Origin: Pithys albifrons albifrons
Lineage: Eukaryota > Chordata > Aves > Passeriformes > Thamnophilidae
Direction: 5' to 3'
Assembly: GCF_047495875.1 (NCBI RefSeq)
Contig: NC_092497.1
Coordinates: forward strand, 2,399,437 to 2,463,436
DNA length: 64,000 bases
The translations under genes were made by a program, and so were the position numbers. How positions within the stretch are numbered: the first letter of the stretch is position 1; every line of letters starts with the position of its first letter. Shown piece after piece: positions 46,346 to 57,508 of the stretch. The notes under the pieces were generated by a model. The model saw nothing but the letters and a program-made list of their open reading frames with translations, did no database searches and had not been told where the DNA came from.

Positions 46346-47607
46346 TGCTTTTTATATAATACTTTGGCACAGAATGTAAATGACAGAATTTTTGTGTGCC
46401 ACAAATGGGGCTTTAGGGTTCAAACGAGGTTCATGTCTAAATGGCACAAAAAGCAGCACTATGTAATGATGAAGATACAAATAGTAGTCCTGTGTGTATG
46501 GGTAATATATAGAGAAGAAAAAAATCCATTGGGCAGAGAAGCATAAAGTGGTGATAAAAATAGTTGCAACAGGAGGTGAAACCACATGGCTATTGGTTTG
46601 CTACTTGAGGTCTCTTTCCTGTTTTTAAGTGACAGTCTTTCTGCCTTTCGTCTTTCAACAAGCCACAAGAAATCCCCTGCAAAAACAGACATTGCTCCTG
46701 TCATTCCCAACATTTTTCTCTAGGGAAAAACCTTCCTATCAAATTCACTCTCGGTGTTTGCATGAGGCTCGAAGAAGTAACAGTGTTGAGCTTGTCAATA
46801 AAATCAGAAAAAAGAGGCTAAGGAGGTTGCCTCAAGAAGAGTAGGTTGATTTTGGTTAAGGCAAATGGAGCCAAAATTAAGATCATTGTACTGATCCTTG
46901 ATTTTTGCCAGGTAATGCTGATAAATTGGGCGCTAAATGAATAAGAATGTGAACATGTCACCTCTGCTAGGGGTCCAAGAGGCAGGTTTCTGCTGCTCAT
47001 TCCCTCATTAACAGGAGAACACAGTTATAGGATCCTTATGTTTGCTACCTGTTCCTGCAGAGCCCAGCATTCTGGTGACAATCCATCAGTGCACCCTGGA
47101 CCTGTTCCCAGAGAGGAGAAACAACACAGTGGTGCAACATCCATGGGGAACCTGGAATTTGGAATTTCCACCATGTCTTCCTGACACAGCAATCAGACTT
47201 AAGTCATTCTACTTCTGCTAGGAAATTTTGGGGTTTACTGCCTTTCTTTTGGATTTTTTTTTTTCCATTGAGGGTCATTAAACTTGAAACCTAACAGGAT
47301 AAGATGGTGTTGGAGGCAGAGCACCATCTCACTCTTGAGGAGTTAAAATGTTCATGCTGTAATGAAACAGCTTCTTTCTTATTTTTAAAACTTTTCAAAC
47401 ACTAGATATTAGAAAAACTTCAAAATTGAACTTACTTTGGAAAATAAATGGAAGAGTTTTCTTCTAGACTTTTCAGGTAAAATATTTCTTGTTTCTTGGC
47501 TTTACCAATTCTGCAAATTAAACATGGATCTACCTACACTGCTTTCCTAAAGGACTTTTTTTTGCCTACAAAATATGAAAACTTTATCTGTAGTCATTAC
47601 ATTGGAT
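46346..47607. other. Unique sequence, no feature recognised
   Basis: Short overlapping frames (60-84 codons) on both strands at 46.35-46.85 kb have no domain. Nothing else supportable. Confidence 0.5.
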
Positions 47608-47735
47608 AAAATCATAGAATCCCAGAATAACAAAATCATAAAACGGTCTGGCTTGGTTGACTTTAATGACCATCTATTTTCAGCTTCCACCCTGATATGT
47701 ACAGGGAAATCTTCCACTAGACAAATCCAAGAACA
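47608..47735 (-). mobile_element. Diverged CR1 3' end fragment
   Basis: Reverse CR1: 'aaatcatagaatcccagaat', 'aatcataaaacggtctggct', 'tggttgactttaatgaccat', 'gtacagggaaatcttccact', 'agacaaatcc'. The terminal repeat unit appears three times, so the tail may be expanded. Confidence 0.8.
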
Positions 47736-49950
47736 TTTCCCGTTTAAGAATCCAGCAGATCTCTATAAATAAGTGTTCAACAGCAAAATGGAGTGTCTTG
47801 TGTGGACCTGTTTTCATAAAGTGTTGAGGTAAAACACCTCATTTGAAAAGTCATTAAGGTCCTTGCATTATCCAGCCCTCCATTTATGGGAGGCAGTAGT
47901 AGAAGGAGAAGCACCAAAAGTCTCTGACAAGACAGAATGGTAAAAGGCAAAAAGTTACATATGTATATACATGAAGGTCCAAACTGTATTTCCTACTTGT
48001 TCTACTGCATTAAAATTGCCTTAGATTGGAATAGAAATTTAACCATCAAAATCATAGGGACCCATGTTCTGCTACACTGACAGCACAGCAAAGCTTTCCC
48101 TTGTTAAATTTACCGAGACACAAATGCAACAATCAGTTCCTTCTAATATCTCATAATTTGATCTCACAACCTATTTTGTTGATTTAGAGATTTCAACAGA
48201 GTGCTGCACTGATTGAATTTTAATTGTGATATTAATTTAGTAGTTGCCTCTTCCAGATCTAGATGTTGATAAAACTGGAGTAAATCAGCCCTGCAAAGTG
48301 CTAAAGTGTGGAAATGATCCAAGAATTTGACATGCGTGGAAAAAGCACATCAGGTGGCACCATCCAACTGGGACTCCAAGACCAGACAATTAAAATGACA
48401 GTGACCATCAGAGTCTGTCCACAGGAGCAGCTCTGAGCAGTGACAACAGTAGGATTCCTTTAGCTACAAGCAAGGGTCTTGTGGGTTGGCAGAAAGGATG
48501 AACACCTTCACATCCACCTCTTGCTGCCAATTCATCCATGAGTGTCACCAGGGTTTGTGTCAAAGGGGAATGGGAAGGGACATGGCACTGCCCAGAGGGA
48601 TCCATCACCTTCATCCAGGGCTTCCTGGGGAGGCTGCAGGAAGGGGAAAATTGCCTCTCTTCATAATGAGCTGGACTTGGCCTTCTCATTAGACCCTTTA
48701 AAAAAACTTAACTGAGGGGTAAAACCAAAGGGTCTTCCAAAAGTCTCCAAGAAGTGAACATACTGGAGGAAACAAACTCATTTTACTGCTTTTCACAAAA
48801 ACACAGCTGGTTTCACTCTTTGCCAATGTAAGCAGCTATTATTTCTTCATTAAAGCTTTTACTTTACTATGGGAAATATACTGCTGTTACAGAGGAAACC
48901 AAATGCAAAGTGACCTTCTTCAAGCCTGTATGTGGAGCAAATACCCCTCCTTTCCAAAACTTTCCATGTTAGAAATAATTTAAGGGATTCCCAGCACTTA
49001 ACAACTATTCCCTTTCTGCTGGATTTTATTGAACCCACCTGGGAGAATTTTCAGAAAGATGGTTGGAATTTTTAGGAATTAATTGGCATAGAATGAAAAG
49101 TAATGGAAAAAAAATGGTCATGTACATTCATTCTGAATTTAAAATCAAGTTGTTTCTACTTAGATCCTGTTTATGGCTTTTCTCTTGGTTATTCTAATGA
49201 ATTTTAATTTACTGGCAGGGTTGTTTGGTGGAATGAGGAGTTTACTGGCAGGAGGTTTGGAGGGAATTGGAAAGAGAACAATTTAATGTGCTACCCACAG
49301 ATATTTGGCAACAAAAACTATTTAAAATGGTTTTTTGCCCCAAACTGGAAAACCAACTCCTGGGGTGACTTACCTGACCTACCCAACATTCAGCTTTCAC
49401 GTGTAGTATACACCAGTGAACTGGTTGTGAACTAGATCCAAAGCCAGACTTGCTTGCAGAAGTTACCTGGCAAAAAATTTAAAGTAGAGAATCAATTTGA
49501 GAAAACTACTATCTGTTCTTGAACAATTCAAGAGCAGAAAGGCCTGATTCTGGCAAGGAAACAAATCATCACGCATTATTGGCCCAGCTGTACTATTAAC
49601 ATTAATAAAGGTCCCAAAATAATTCAGCAGAAAACTTTTTTTATTAGCAAATAAGCAAGGCCTCAGCCAGTGTCCTTCAAAAATATGAGGTGTTTGCTTC
49701 ACAGGGGGTGCTTTGGTGGTTTTATTAATCTGATGTGGAAATAAGAGACTGGGGCCTTCTCTGGACATAGTGTTAGTGCAGAAATGTTAGCTTTTCCACT
49801 CAGAAATATTTCTTTGCTACCTCAGAGCTGAAGATATTTGGGGAAAAAATGGGAAAACCTTCCCTGGAATTGGGACTGCTTAAACCCTGATCCATGAAAT
49901 ACTTACACTGTGTCTTTAACACTTAGCTAAATGTAAAGAAGAGGTTTAAG
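47736..49950. other. Unique sequence, no feature recognised
   Basis: 2.2 kb without a recognised element. The frames at 48408-48689 (minus, 93 codons) and 49463-49768 (minus, 101 codons) have no domain and no splice support. Confidence 0.5.
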
Positions 49951-50103
49951 TGTTGGAAGCACTTGGAAAAGCTCAGGACCAGGTTGGATGGGCCTCGGAG
50001 TCACCTGGTCTTGTGGAAGGTATTTCTGCCCAAGGTAGAGAGTGGAATGAGATGATCTTTAAGGTCCCTTCCAACCCAAAACATTCTGGAATCCTGTGAT
50101 TCT
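49951..50103 (+). mobile_element. CR1 LINE 3' end fragment
   Basis: Runs 'gtgttggaagcacttggaaa', 'ccaggttggatgggcctcgg', 'cacctggtcttgtggaaggt', 'gatgatctttaaggtccctt', 'ccaacccaaaacattctgga', 'atcctgtgattc'. Confidence 0.93.
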
Positions 50104-51589
50104 CTAACTTCTTTCCTGTACAAAGCCATAGATCATTAAGTTGGCCACCAGGATTCTTTGGGTGACCATGAAGTGTCTGCTGGAAAATGAGATAGGAACT
50201 GCATTGGGGAAGGGAAAAAAGGAAGGCAAGGCAAAGCAAAGCAAAGCAAAAACAGAACGGTTGATTTCACAGCTACTCAGATTCTCTCCTTTGTGTCTTT
50301 CTTAGCCTCTTTTTTAGGGGTTGCTGAAACTCAGTGACCATTTTGACTTTTGGGCAATCTTTGATTCTACAAAGTGGGTGTAATTGTCAGGGAATATGAA
50401 AAAAGGGTGAAACCAGATTCAGTGATGAAAACCAAAGAAAAATTTATCCACTCACTTTAAGTTCCAACAGTATCTCTCTGGATTCTTCTGCTGCAGGAAT
50501 GTGCTCAAGTCCTCATTCAGCATTAACAAGATTTCTTCCTTGCTAGGTGTATGTTTAATAACAAACACTAGCAATTAATGAAGTATTGAGAGGGTCTCCA
50601 AATAATCCTTTATTTGCTTAATGCACAACAAAATTGATCCATCTGCCTTGTGGCTGCGTTTTGGCATTTTAGGCCAGTGAGATGCAGATGCACTAGCTCT
50701 GATATTTATCTTGGAGGGAGGGTCAAGACTGGCAAGTCCTGAAAACCCACAGAGGGACCTGTCACTGCAGGGACACTGCATTGACACTTCACCCTGAAGC
50801 ATGATGCTTTCTCACCATGCAGGGCAAGAGGAAATAAATCCCACCCTCAGTGACAGAGTGAACAGAGGGCAGCGAGTCCTTCTGAACCTTGGGGAAATTC
50901 TGACAAAAATCAGCTACAAGCAAATTAAAGAAAAAAAGATCCAATGAAAAAACCAGAACTGCAAGGAACATTTCAGCTAGTTCCCAATTATACTGTTTCT
51001 GTCTTTAAAAAAACACTGTTTCTAACAAGCAGTAGAGATTTGGTTGTAGTCCATAAACCAAGCTTTTAATTTAGTTTTAAAATCTAAAATACTCGCTTTT
51101 CTTGTGACCTGGCAGTAAAAATGGTCATTAAATGCTCCAAAGAAAGGCATGCTAAAATGAAATTTGTCTCTGGAAGGTAGGACAGTTTCCTAATCATGTT
51201 TCAGTTGATTTTTTTTTGTCATCCAGATGGATGTCCTCTTTCAAAGCCTGATGGCCAGAGAAATGAAAGGTACTTTTCACCATTAAGTAACTATGGAAAT
51301 TTTACCTTGCTAGATTATTTGTTAGTTGTAACTAAAATTAAATTTAAAAAAAAGCTCTGTCAGAAAAAGGCTTTTAAAAGTGTAATATTTTGTTTTATTT
51401 AGCAACTACTTGGGAAAATTTAGCACTGAGCCAGAAAGGTTGCAGAGCAAGTAGCACTTCATAAATTGCTTGAGCCCTAATCAATACATATTGTCATCTA
51501 GTCAAGTCCTCCAAGCAGATTTTTCTTTGCCCTGCCTCAAAAGCGTATTTTATGAGGTTGTTACTAGCTTGTGCTGCAAGGCCTGGCCT
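50104..51589. other. Unique sequence with a GCAAA repeat
   Basis: No mobile element recognised. Contains the GCAAA microsatellite at 50226-50250. Frames up to 75 codons have no domain. Confidence 0.5.
50226..50250 (+). repeat. (GCAAA)n microsatellite
   Basis: gcaag followed by four perfect gcaaa units. Confidence 0.93.
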
Positions 51590-51830
51590 AATGAATCTGT
51601 CACTGGCACTATTGATTGACATGCCAGTGTAAGTGAGACATGTGATTCCGATTGACTTCCTAATTACTGCTGCTGTGATGTCTCACCAACTGGTAAGGCC
51701 AGAGGTTAATAGTTTTGATGTTCAGCCATTGCTGGCTCTGGAAGCTGGAGTTAAACCAGCTCGTTGGAAGTCAATATCTGAATCAAGTTCTCAAGGCTAC
51801 TTTCGAAGCTGATCAATTAAACCCTCCTTG
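51590..51830. promoter_or_regulatory. Candidate conserved non-coding element with PBX/HOX-type core in an inverted repeat
   Basis: Low-repeat block. TGATTGACA (PBX/MEIS- or HOX-PBX-type) at 51613-51621 lies inside an 8-bp perfect inverted repeat, CACTGGCA (51601-51608) and TGCCAGTG (51622-51629). 'gattccgattgac' and TAATTA (51661-51666) follow. Regulatory role is inference. Confidence 0.35.
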
Positions 51831-52989
51831 TTCCCCCTCTTGTTGTCTGACAAGACTTTGATGAGTGGGGACCTCTAAAGCTGGCGGTTTAAGGTAGAGC
51901 AGGAAGGTTGGTGAGATTTAAATGCAGGAGGCAGCAGGACTGGTGTGTCTGTGGGGGTTATATTTCTGCCATTAGTGAGGTGGGATCCCACTCTGCCTCC
52001 TCAGTGGAGGGAGCAGGAATCCGATTTCCAGAAGCTCCTGGCTGTCCCAAGTGTACTCATCACATGGGCATGGTTTGGGCTATTCACAGAAGCTGGGCAA
52101 CAACAGTCAGACCTTCCTGCCCATCTGCATTGGGTGCATAATTGTCACCCCCTGTGCTTGGACAGCCCTCAGCTGTGAAAGGATCCTAGTTCAGAATTAG
52201 GTAGGAGAACTCAGCCTTAATTTAGAAAATGTGTTCTTAGTCTTCATTTCTGAGAAAATGACCCTGAAATGGGGTGGTGTAACTGCAACCTGAGTGTTAC
52301 CTGAGTGTGCAGACAGCCTGCAAAATAAACTTGGGGGGACACAAACTGCTCCAGATGTCTGTTCATACTTTTTGAGGTGCTATAGAATTTAGGAATTTTG
52401 CTGTAGCAACAAAATGAAACAGCTACCTCAACCCAAAGAACTACATGGTTGAGTGCTCTGCCCTTGACCACTGCTCTTGGCTCAAGCCTAGAGGTAAGTA
52501 TAAAAACATGACAAATACAAGTCACTTTGCATCATGTATATTCTCCAAATTTCCAGCATCGTGACTTTCCACAGTCAATGTGATAGATCTGTATCAGTGG
52601 TCTGCATGGATTTCTCTTCCATGAATAAATTTCATTGCATTTGGAAACAAAGTCAGCCCTCAGCTTCCAATTCATCTGTTGGTGATAAGCTGTGGAGCCC
52701 ACCATGTGTAGTAGAAACCACGTACCTCTCTGACTTTATACATCTCTGTCTCCACACTCACCCCTTTTGGGGTACTTTGCTGGACCTTGTCTCTTGAACA
52801 AACCTACCCATCTTGTTCCTATGTTTTCCTTTAGGGGATAGGAAGGCCAGAAAGGCATGATGCAGATGTAACATTAATTCATACAGTTACACAGCAGTCC
52901 TGGATTGCTCTTCACTCCTTCTTAGTAATCATCATCAGCAAGTTTGCTTTCATGCCCCTAACCAAGCAGTGAGTTGGTAATTCCTCAGA
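51831..52989. other. Unique sequence, no gene supported
   Basis: Overlapping plus frames near 51908-52178 (77 codons each) and a minus frame at 52244-52525 (93 codons) have no domain. The right end (from about 52900) may already be decayed CR1 3' UTR, but I cannot place a boundary. Confidence 0.45.
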
Positions 52990-53620
52990 CCTGCCTGTTG
53001 TAACTTCATATCCTCCTTTCTGAGGGTAATAGCCAAGTCAGAGTCCATGTGTGTGCATTACTTTGCATTTAGCAGTGTTGAACTACAGCTTCCATTTTAT
53101 TTTCTAGTCACTTGGGGTTGTAGATCTCAGCAAGTCTCAGCAGACAGCTTTGTCTTTTACTACCCTGAATAATTCAGCAATATCACTGAGCTTTGTCATC
53201 TCACAATCCACACTCCTTCCCATACTAGTTATGAAAATGCTGTACAGAATGGATCTTACTATAGGCACACATGGGATGCTGTTGGTAACTTGCACAAGCT
53301 ATTCCTAGGGGTTTTTCCCACCTAGCTGTTAATTGATTAAAGGTCCTGCTCTTTTAGCTGCTCCTTAAGCTTTCAGGATGGGATTTCACAGAAAACTTCG
53401 CTATCTACTATCACATTACCTTTCCCCATGTGCTTGACAAGACCTTCAGAGAGCTCTAACAGATTTATAAGCTTGGCTTCCCTTGTGAAGAATGGGTTGA
53501 GCCTTCTTTGTTATTTACCATGAATTCCTTGATGGTGATCATCTTTACATCTAGTGATTTTCTTAGTGCAGACCTCAGACTTATGGGAGCTGCCAGTCTG
53601 CTGACACCCTCAAGAACCAC
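52990..53620 (-). mobile_element. Old CR1 ORF2 (reverse transcriptase) relic
   Basis: Antisense remnant of the C-terminal part of the CR1 reverse transcriptase and adjacent sequence. Box order matches the family: 'tttgcatttagcagtgttga', 'cactgagctttgtcatctca', 'agttatgaaaatgctgtaca', 'cttgacaagaccttcagaga', 'gctctaacagatttataagc', 'cagacctcagacttatggga'. It is much more diverged than the other copies, like the older CR1-L-type lineages of reptiles and birds. No intact frame remains. An ERV LTR lies about 100 bp beyond its right end. Confidence 0.7.
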
Positions 53621-53712
53621 ATGTGTGTGCAGGAGTCACACTGACATTATACAAGGACACAGGGTGGATAATTGTGACCAATTTCATGCTCAAGTTCTTC
53701 TATAGCTCAGAG

Positions 53713-53718
53713 GAGAAC
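53713..53718 (+). repeat. Target-site duplication, left copy (GAGAAC)
   Basis: The 6-bp direct repeat immediately left of the LTR. The identical copy is at 54181-54186. Confidence 0.85.
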
Positions 53719-53848
53719 TATAGGGGTACGTCGGGGGTCACCCTTTATTGGACTCCCCTTATCCCGAGTAAGGGGGCAACGTGAATGATGATCCGAAGAG
53801 CTCAGGCACAGCAGGCATTAGAAGTCTTGATCAGAAGGCTTACAAGAC

Positions 53849-53854
53849 TTTATT
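53849..53854 (-). terminator. LTR polyadenylation signal AATAAA
   Basis: TTTATT on the plus strand. It lies about 150 bp downstream of the LTR TATA box in minus-strand reading, as expected for the end of R. Confidence 0.65.
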
Positions 53855-53877
53855 CAAGATAGTTTCACAGACAGTTC

Positions 53878-53937
<60 letters not shown>
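53878..53937 (+). repeat. (GTA)20 trinucleotide microsatellite inside the LTR
   Basis: Twenty uninterrupted GTA units (TAC on the LTR sense strand), followed by interrupted units (gatcatagtagtag, cctagtagatctag) to about 53975. It sits between the LTR TATA box and AATAAA, that is in the predicted transcribed part. A pure run of this length is likely to be length-polymorphic. Confidence 0.97.
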
Positions 53938-53938
<1 letters not shown>

Positions 53939-54000
53939 ATCATAGTAGTAGTTCCTAGTAGATCTAGTTCTAGTTCTATATTCGCTCAGTAACATCCACA

Positions 54001-54010
54001 CCTTTTATAT
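54001..54010 (-). promoter_or_regulatory. LTR TATA box
   Basis: ATATAAAAGG on the minus strand, placed 170 bp from the LTR 5' end (54180). This is the predicted core promoter of the LTR. Activity unknown. Confidence 0.65.
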
Positions 54011-54180
54011 CCTCTCACATCCAACATGTCATGACATTATTGGTTAACCAATTCACCTCACACACACCGAAGCATCTCGTTGGCTACAAGACACCACACA
54101 CATCACAGATAGCTCTCTTCTCTTTAAGGGAGAACTCTAAACTGCTTTCCTTAAGGGATGCACTCACTGTCACCCCTACA

Positions 54181-54186
54181 GAGAAC
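54181..54186 (+). repeat. Target-site duplication, right copy (GAGAAC)
   Basis: Identical to 53713-53718. Defines the right edge of the LTR insertion. Confidence 0.85.
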
Positions 54187-57100
54187 ACCTTCCCATCCCA
54201 ATAACTTGTGTGTTTTCTTTACCGGGCTACCCTACTTCTCTCCTACTGCTTCTGGCTTATCTCCTGCTGAATTCCACAGAACAGACATTACAAATATAGG
54301 GTAGTCTCCAGGCTTCTTAGTACTGAATATAACTGTTAAACTCTCACTTAGAATCTCTGCTGGGGCCCTGACTTCTCTAAATATCCCTGGTGAGGTCTAT
54401 TGGAAGCTACTAAGCCTCAAATCCCTGAAGACTTAGAAAGGATACTGTGGAACTGTCACTAAATGTTCTGCTATGCCTTCCTAAACATCTGGTGTCAGCT
54501 ACTGTTGCAGACAGGCTACTATGGTAGAGGAAAATTTAGTCTGACAGTGCAATTTTTCTTGTACTGTACTTGCCCTACAAACCTTCATGCTCCTACCTCT
54601 GATTTATTACCAATATTTGCAACTTCAACAATTTTATCTCTAAATCTTTTTTTTTCCCCATCCTGTTGCAGTTTTAGATTTAAGGTGCAGATAATTTGTT
54701 TCCTGTTTTCTTTTGGTGGACATGCCTTCAGCTTCTTGAAGGACACCTTCCAACACCTCATAGTCTTTTTTGAGCTACTGCTGATTTACATAGGGCTCTT
54801 TCTAACGTGTACTGTGATCTGGGGTAGAGATTGACTGTTAGTGTTGAAATAATATCTATAAATAACTTCCCTGCCTCTTACTAGCCTTTTGTCCCCTGTT
54901 CTTTGCTCTTCCTGTCTTCATACTTACAAGACTGCCCCATTTTTATGTAGGTCCTCTTTCTGAAATGGAACACTAATGTGTATGCTAAGACTTCATGGTT
55001 GGTTTGTCACTGTGCTCATCCCACACTTGATCCAGTTGCCTGTTTTAAAGCACAGCATTTAAAGGGAACTTTATTTGATATGGTTCTTGAGTTTTATCAG
55101 CTTCTGTCCTACCATCTATTTCAACATAAAGAGATGTTATCATATTTACTGCTAGAGCATGCATCATCCTGAAGTCTGTGATTTTCCTGCCCTGTCAGCT
55201 TTCCTTGAGTTTTAATTTTAAAAACTGTTGTAGGAACATTTCCATTGTAAGGCTCAGTCCTAGTCTGGCAAAGCATGTCTTCAAGAGTTTCTCAGTTCTG
55301 ATGGAACCCCTTTAATGTGAATGATTTTCTCAGTTTGTGATGGCAAGACTTCCCAAGTCTCTGAGTTGAGCTGGTCCTGCAGCAATAACTACTGAAGAGT
55401 AATTTAAAGCCTGACTGCAATTTTTTTAAATGGTTCAGGTCTGTATGGGAAGTTTTTTGTGGAAATCATTCATGCAATTATCATTACCTTAGAACAAGCC
55501 TCTGCCATTTCACTGTAACTGAAGTTGCTGAAAAAAACTAGGCAGGATTTGTGATTGATTACAGTCCATGTTATATTAGACAGTATAGATCAACCTGCCA
55601 ATATGAATTTCTCAGATGTCAAAAATACCAGGTAAGGAAGAAAAGATCATATGAGAGAGTAAAAAAAAAATCATGAGACAATCAGGGACAGTAATAATTC
55701 ACCCATACCTATGCACTGTGTACAAATAATGCCCAGGGGAATTAGCCATACTTATCACTTTGTCAGATGTCTGTTGCCAGCAGACACTGCTGGGTTCCTC
55801 ATCTGTCACTGCTTGTTTCCTGCAACTTTTTGAAAATAATAACGAGATTTTGAATTGAACACTGCATCTTAACTGGTAGATTAAGGACAGTTTGAAAGTA
55901 TAAGTTCTGATAAATAATTTACTTGAAAATCTGTGTTTTAAGAACCCTGTATTAGGCTTCGCAAGGATTACAGACTCACTCAACAGTCTTAACTGCAATT
56001 TGAAAGACCTCTTGGTTGCATAAGGGAAAGAGAGCTGAAGGCAGATGGTGTCCTGGGAACTCATATGTCACTGCTTTCTGTCCTCTGCCAGCACACCTGC
56101 TCCCACAATGACCCCATGTCCCTGTCCACCATGGGGGGATACTGCAAGTTCCACAGGCTCACCAAGATGCTGGAGCTTAGAGTTGCCAGTGGGAAACAGG
56201 GACCAGCCCTATGACTTGGGCACACTGGATGGACTGGGGACACAGCCCTGCCTGCCTGTCTGAGGCAAAGCCCTCATCTCATGTGTCCTAGCCCCACCCA
56301 GCAGAGAGGTGTCATAGGAGCCATATGCTGTCAGGATTTGGTCTTTCAAACAGGAAAGTGGCCATCACTATGTTTTAAACCTGGCTCAGGAGAACAGCCA
56401 TGGAATTTCAACTGTAGCATGCAAGCCCAATAGAGGTGGCAAGACCCCAGTTCTCTTCTTCCAGGCAAGGACTTGTAGTTTCCCTGGTGTTGGGGAACTC
56501 TTGCCAGCTCACAGCTGTAGTGAAACTTGAAGTTTCACAATGTAATAGTTTGGTGTTGGCTTTTTTTTTAAATGAGATCAGAAAGGAAAAAAGCAATCAT
56601 TATGAAATAAGAAACTTAATTACTTCCAAAACAATTAATTAATTAATTAATCCTCATGTTTTCCCTGCAAGGTAGGAAGTGATTATTCTGCCCATTTTGC
56701 ACAGAGGGAAACCTCACTGCTAAGTGACTTGCCAGAGGCAAAGACATCAAAGGTGAAATCAGCACCCCATGGCCAGCTTCTCCAGGTGCTCCAGACCACC
56801 CCAATTTGCTTGGAAATTGTTTACCCTCATCACCCCAACATCTCAATGCCAAGGCCACCTCTGTCCTTCCTCTTATTCCCCAAGAAAAACCCTGGAGTCA
56901 TTCTGCCAAAGCCCAGGTCATGCCATGGTCAAGCTGAGCTCTGGTGAGCCTGGTGCTGGTACACTTATTACTCAAGGGTGATCCCTGAGCAATCCAGCAG
57001 CTGGGCCACAGAGTGGGGCATTCACCAGGAAGAGATGGTGTCTCAACAGGGAAAGGTCTCTTGGAGAGCAAGTTTGGTATCATGCTGTCCTCAGAGCCTA

Positions 57101-57410
57101 AATGAGTTGTTGGGTCCAGCTTGAAATGACCACTTCAGAGTCAAGGTAGCAAGGACTCAGCCCAGCATGGCTGCACTGCCTCAAGTTGCAGCATGGGGAC
57201 TGATGATTCAGAGTAAATCCTGCTCTGGCATATGGCATGAGTAGCTTTACACTTTAATTTCAATCCCTGAAGTGGAGGTCAGTTCATGGAGATAGGCATG
57301 ATCTTTTCTCAGATCAACTGGGAAAAAACAACTGAGCTTTCAGGTGTGCAAACCTTCCTTCCCTGTAATATAGAAGCACCAAACTCCAGCCAAGCACAGG
57401 AGATGAGATA
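54187..57410. other. Unique or heavily decayed sequence
   Basis: I cannot place this in a known family. 54.19-55.2 kb has a pyrimidine-rich, LINE-like texture and could be more decayed retroelement, but no boxes align convincingly. (AATT)n at 56633-56651. Frames of 121-123 codons (54463-54834 plus, 55699-56064 minus) have no domain. Confidence 0.4.
56633..56651 (+). repeat. (AATT)n microsatellite
   Basis: More than four consecutive AATT units, self-complementary. Confidence 0.93.
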
Positions 57411-57508
57411 GAATCATAGAATCATTTAGGTTGGAAAAGTCCTCTGAGATTGAGTCCATCTGTTTCCCAGCATTGCCAAGGCCACCACGGAACCATGTCC
57501 TTAAGGGC
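57411..57508 (-). mobile_element. CR1 LINE 3' end fragment (second 3'-end type)
   Basis: Reverse CR1 with intact terminus 'gaatcatagaatcattta', 'ggttggaaaagtcctctgag', 'cattgccaaggccaccacgg', 'aaccatgtccttaagggcag'. About 98 bp retained. Confidence 0.94.

Larger units (their letters stand above)
53719..54180 (-). mobile_element. Endogenous retrovirus solo LTR (ERVK-like)
   Basis: A 462-bp element flanked by identical 6-bp repeats GAGAAC. Read on the minus strand it starts TGTAGGGGTGACAG and ends ACCCCTATA, so the ends are TG...TA (the final CA has become TA) with an imperfect inverted repeat TGTAGGGGT / ACCCCTATA. In the same direction it has a TATA box ATATAAAAGG (54001-54010) and an AATAAA signal (53849-53854) about 150 bp further on, so the U3-R-U5 order is sensible. 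No gag/pol/env or second LTR adjoins, so it is a solo LTR left by LTR-LTR recombination. Six-bp duplications are typical of ERVK-class (beta-like) proviruses. The family name is not assigned. It has no coding capacity. Confidence 0.88.

Noticed and set aside
53878..53975. CRISPR-like or tandem-gene array
   Set aside because: It is a trinucleotide microsatellite within an LTR. There are no spacers.
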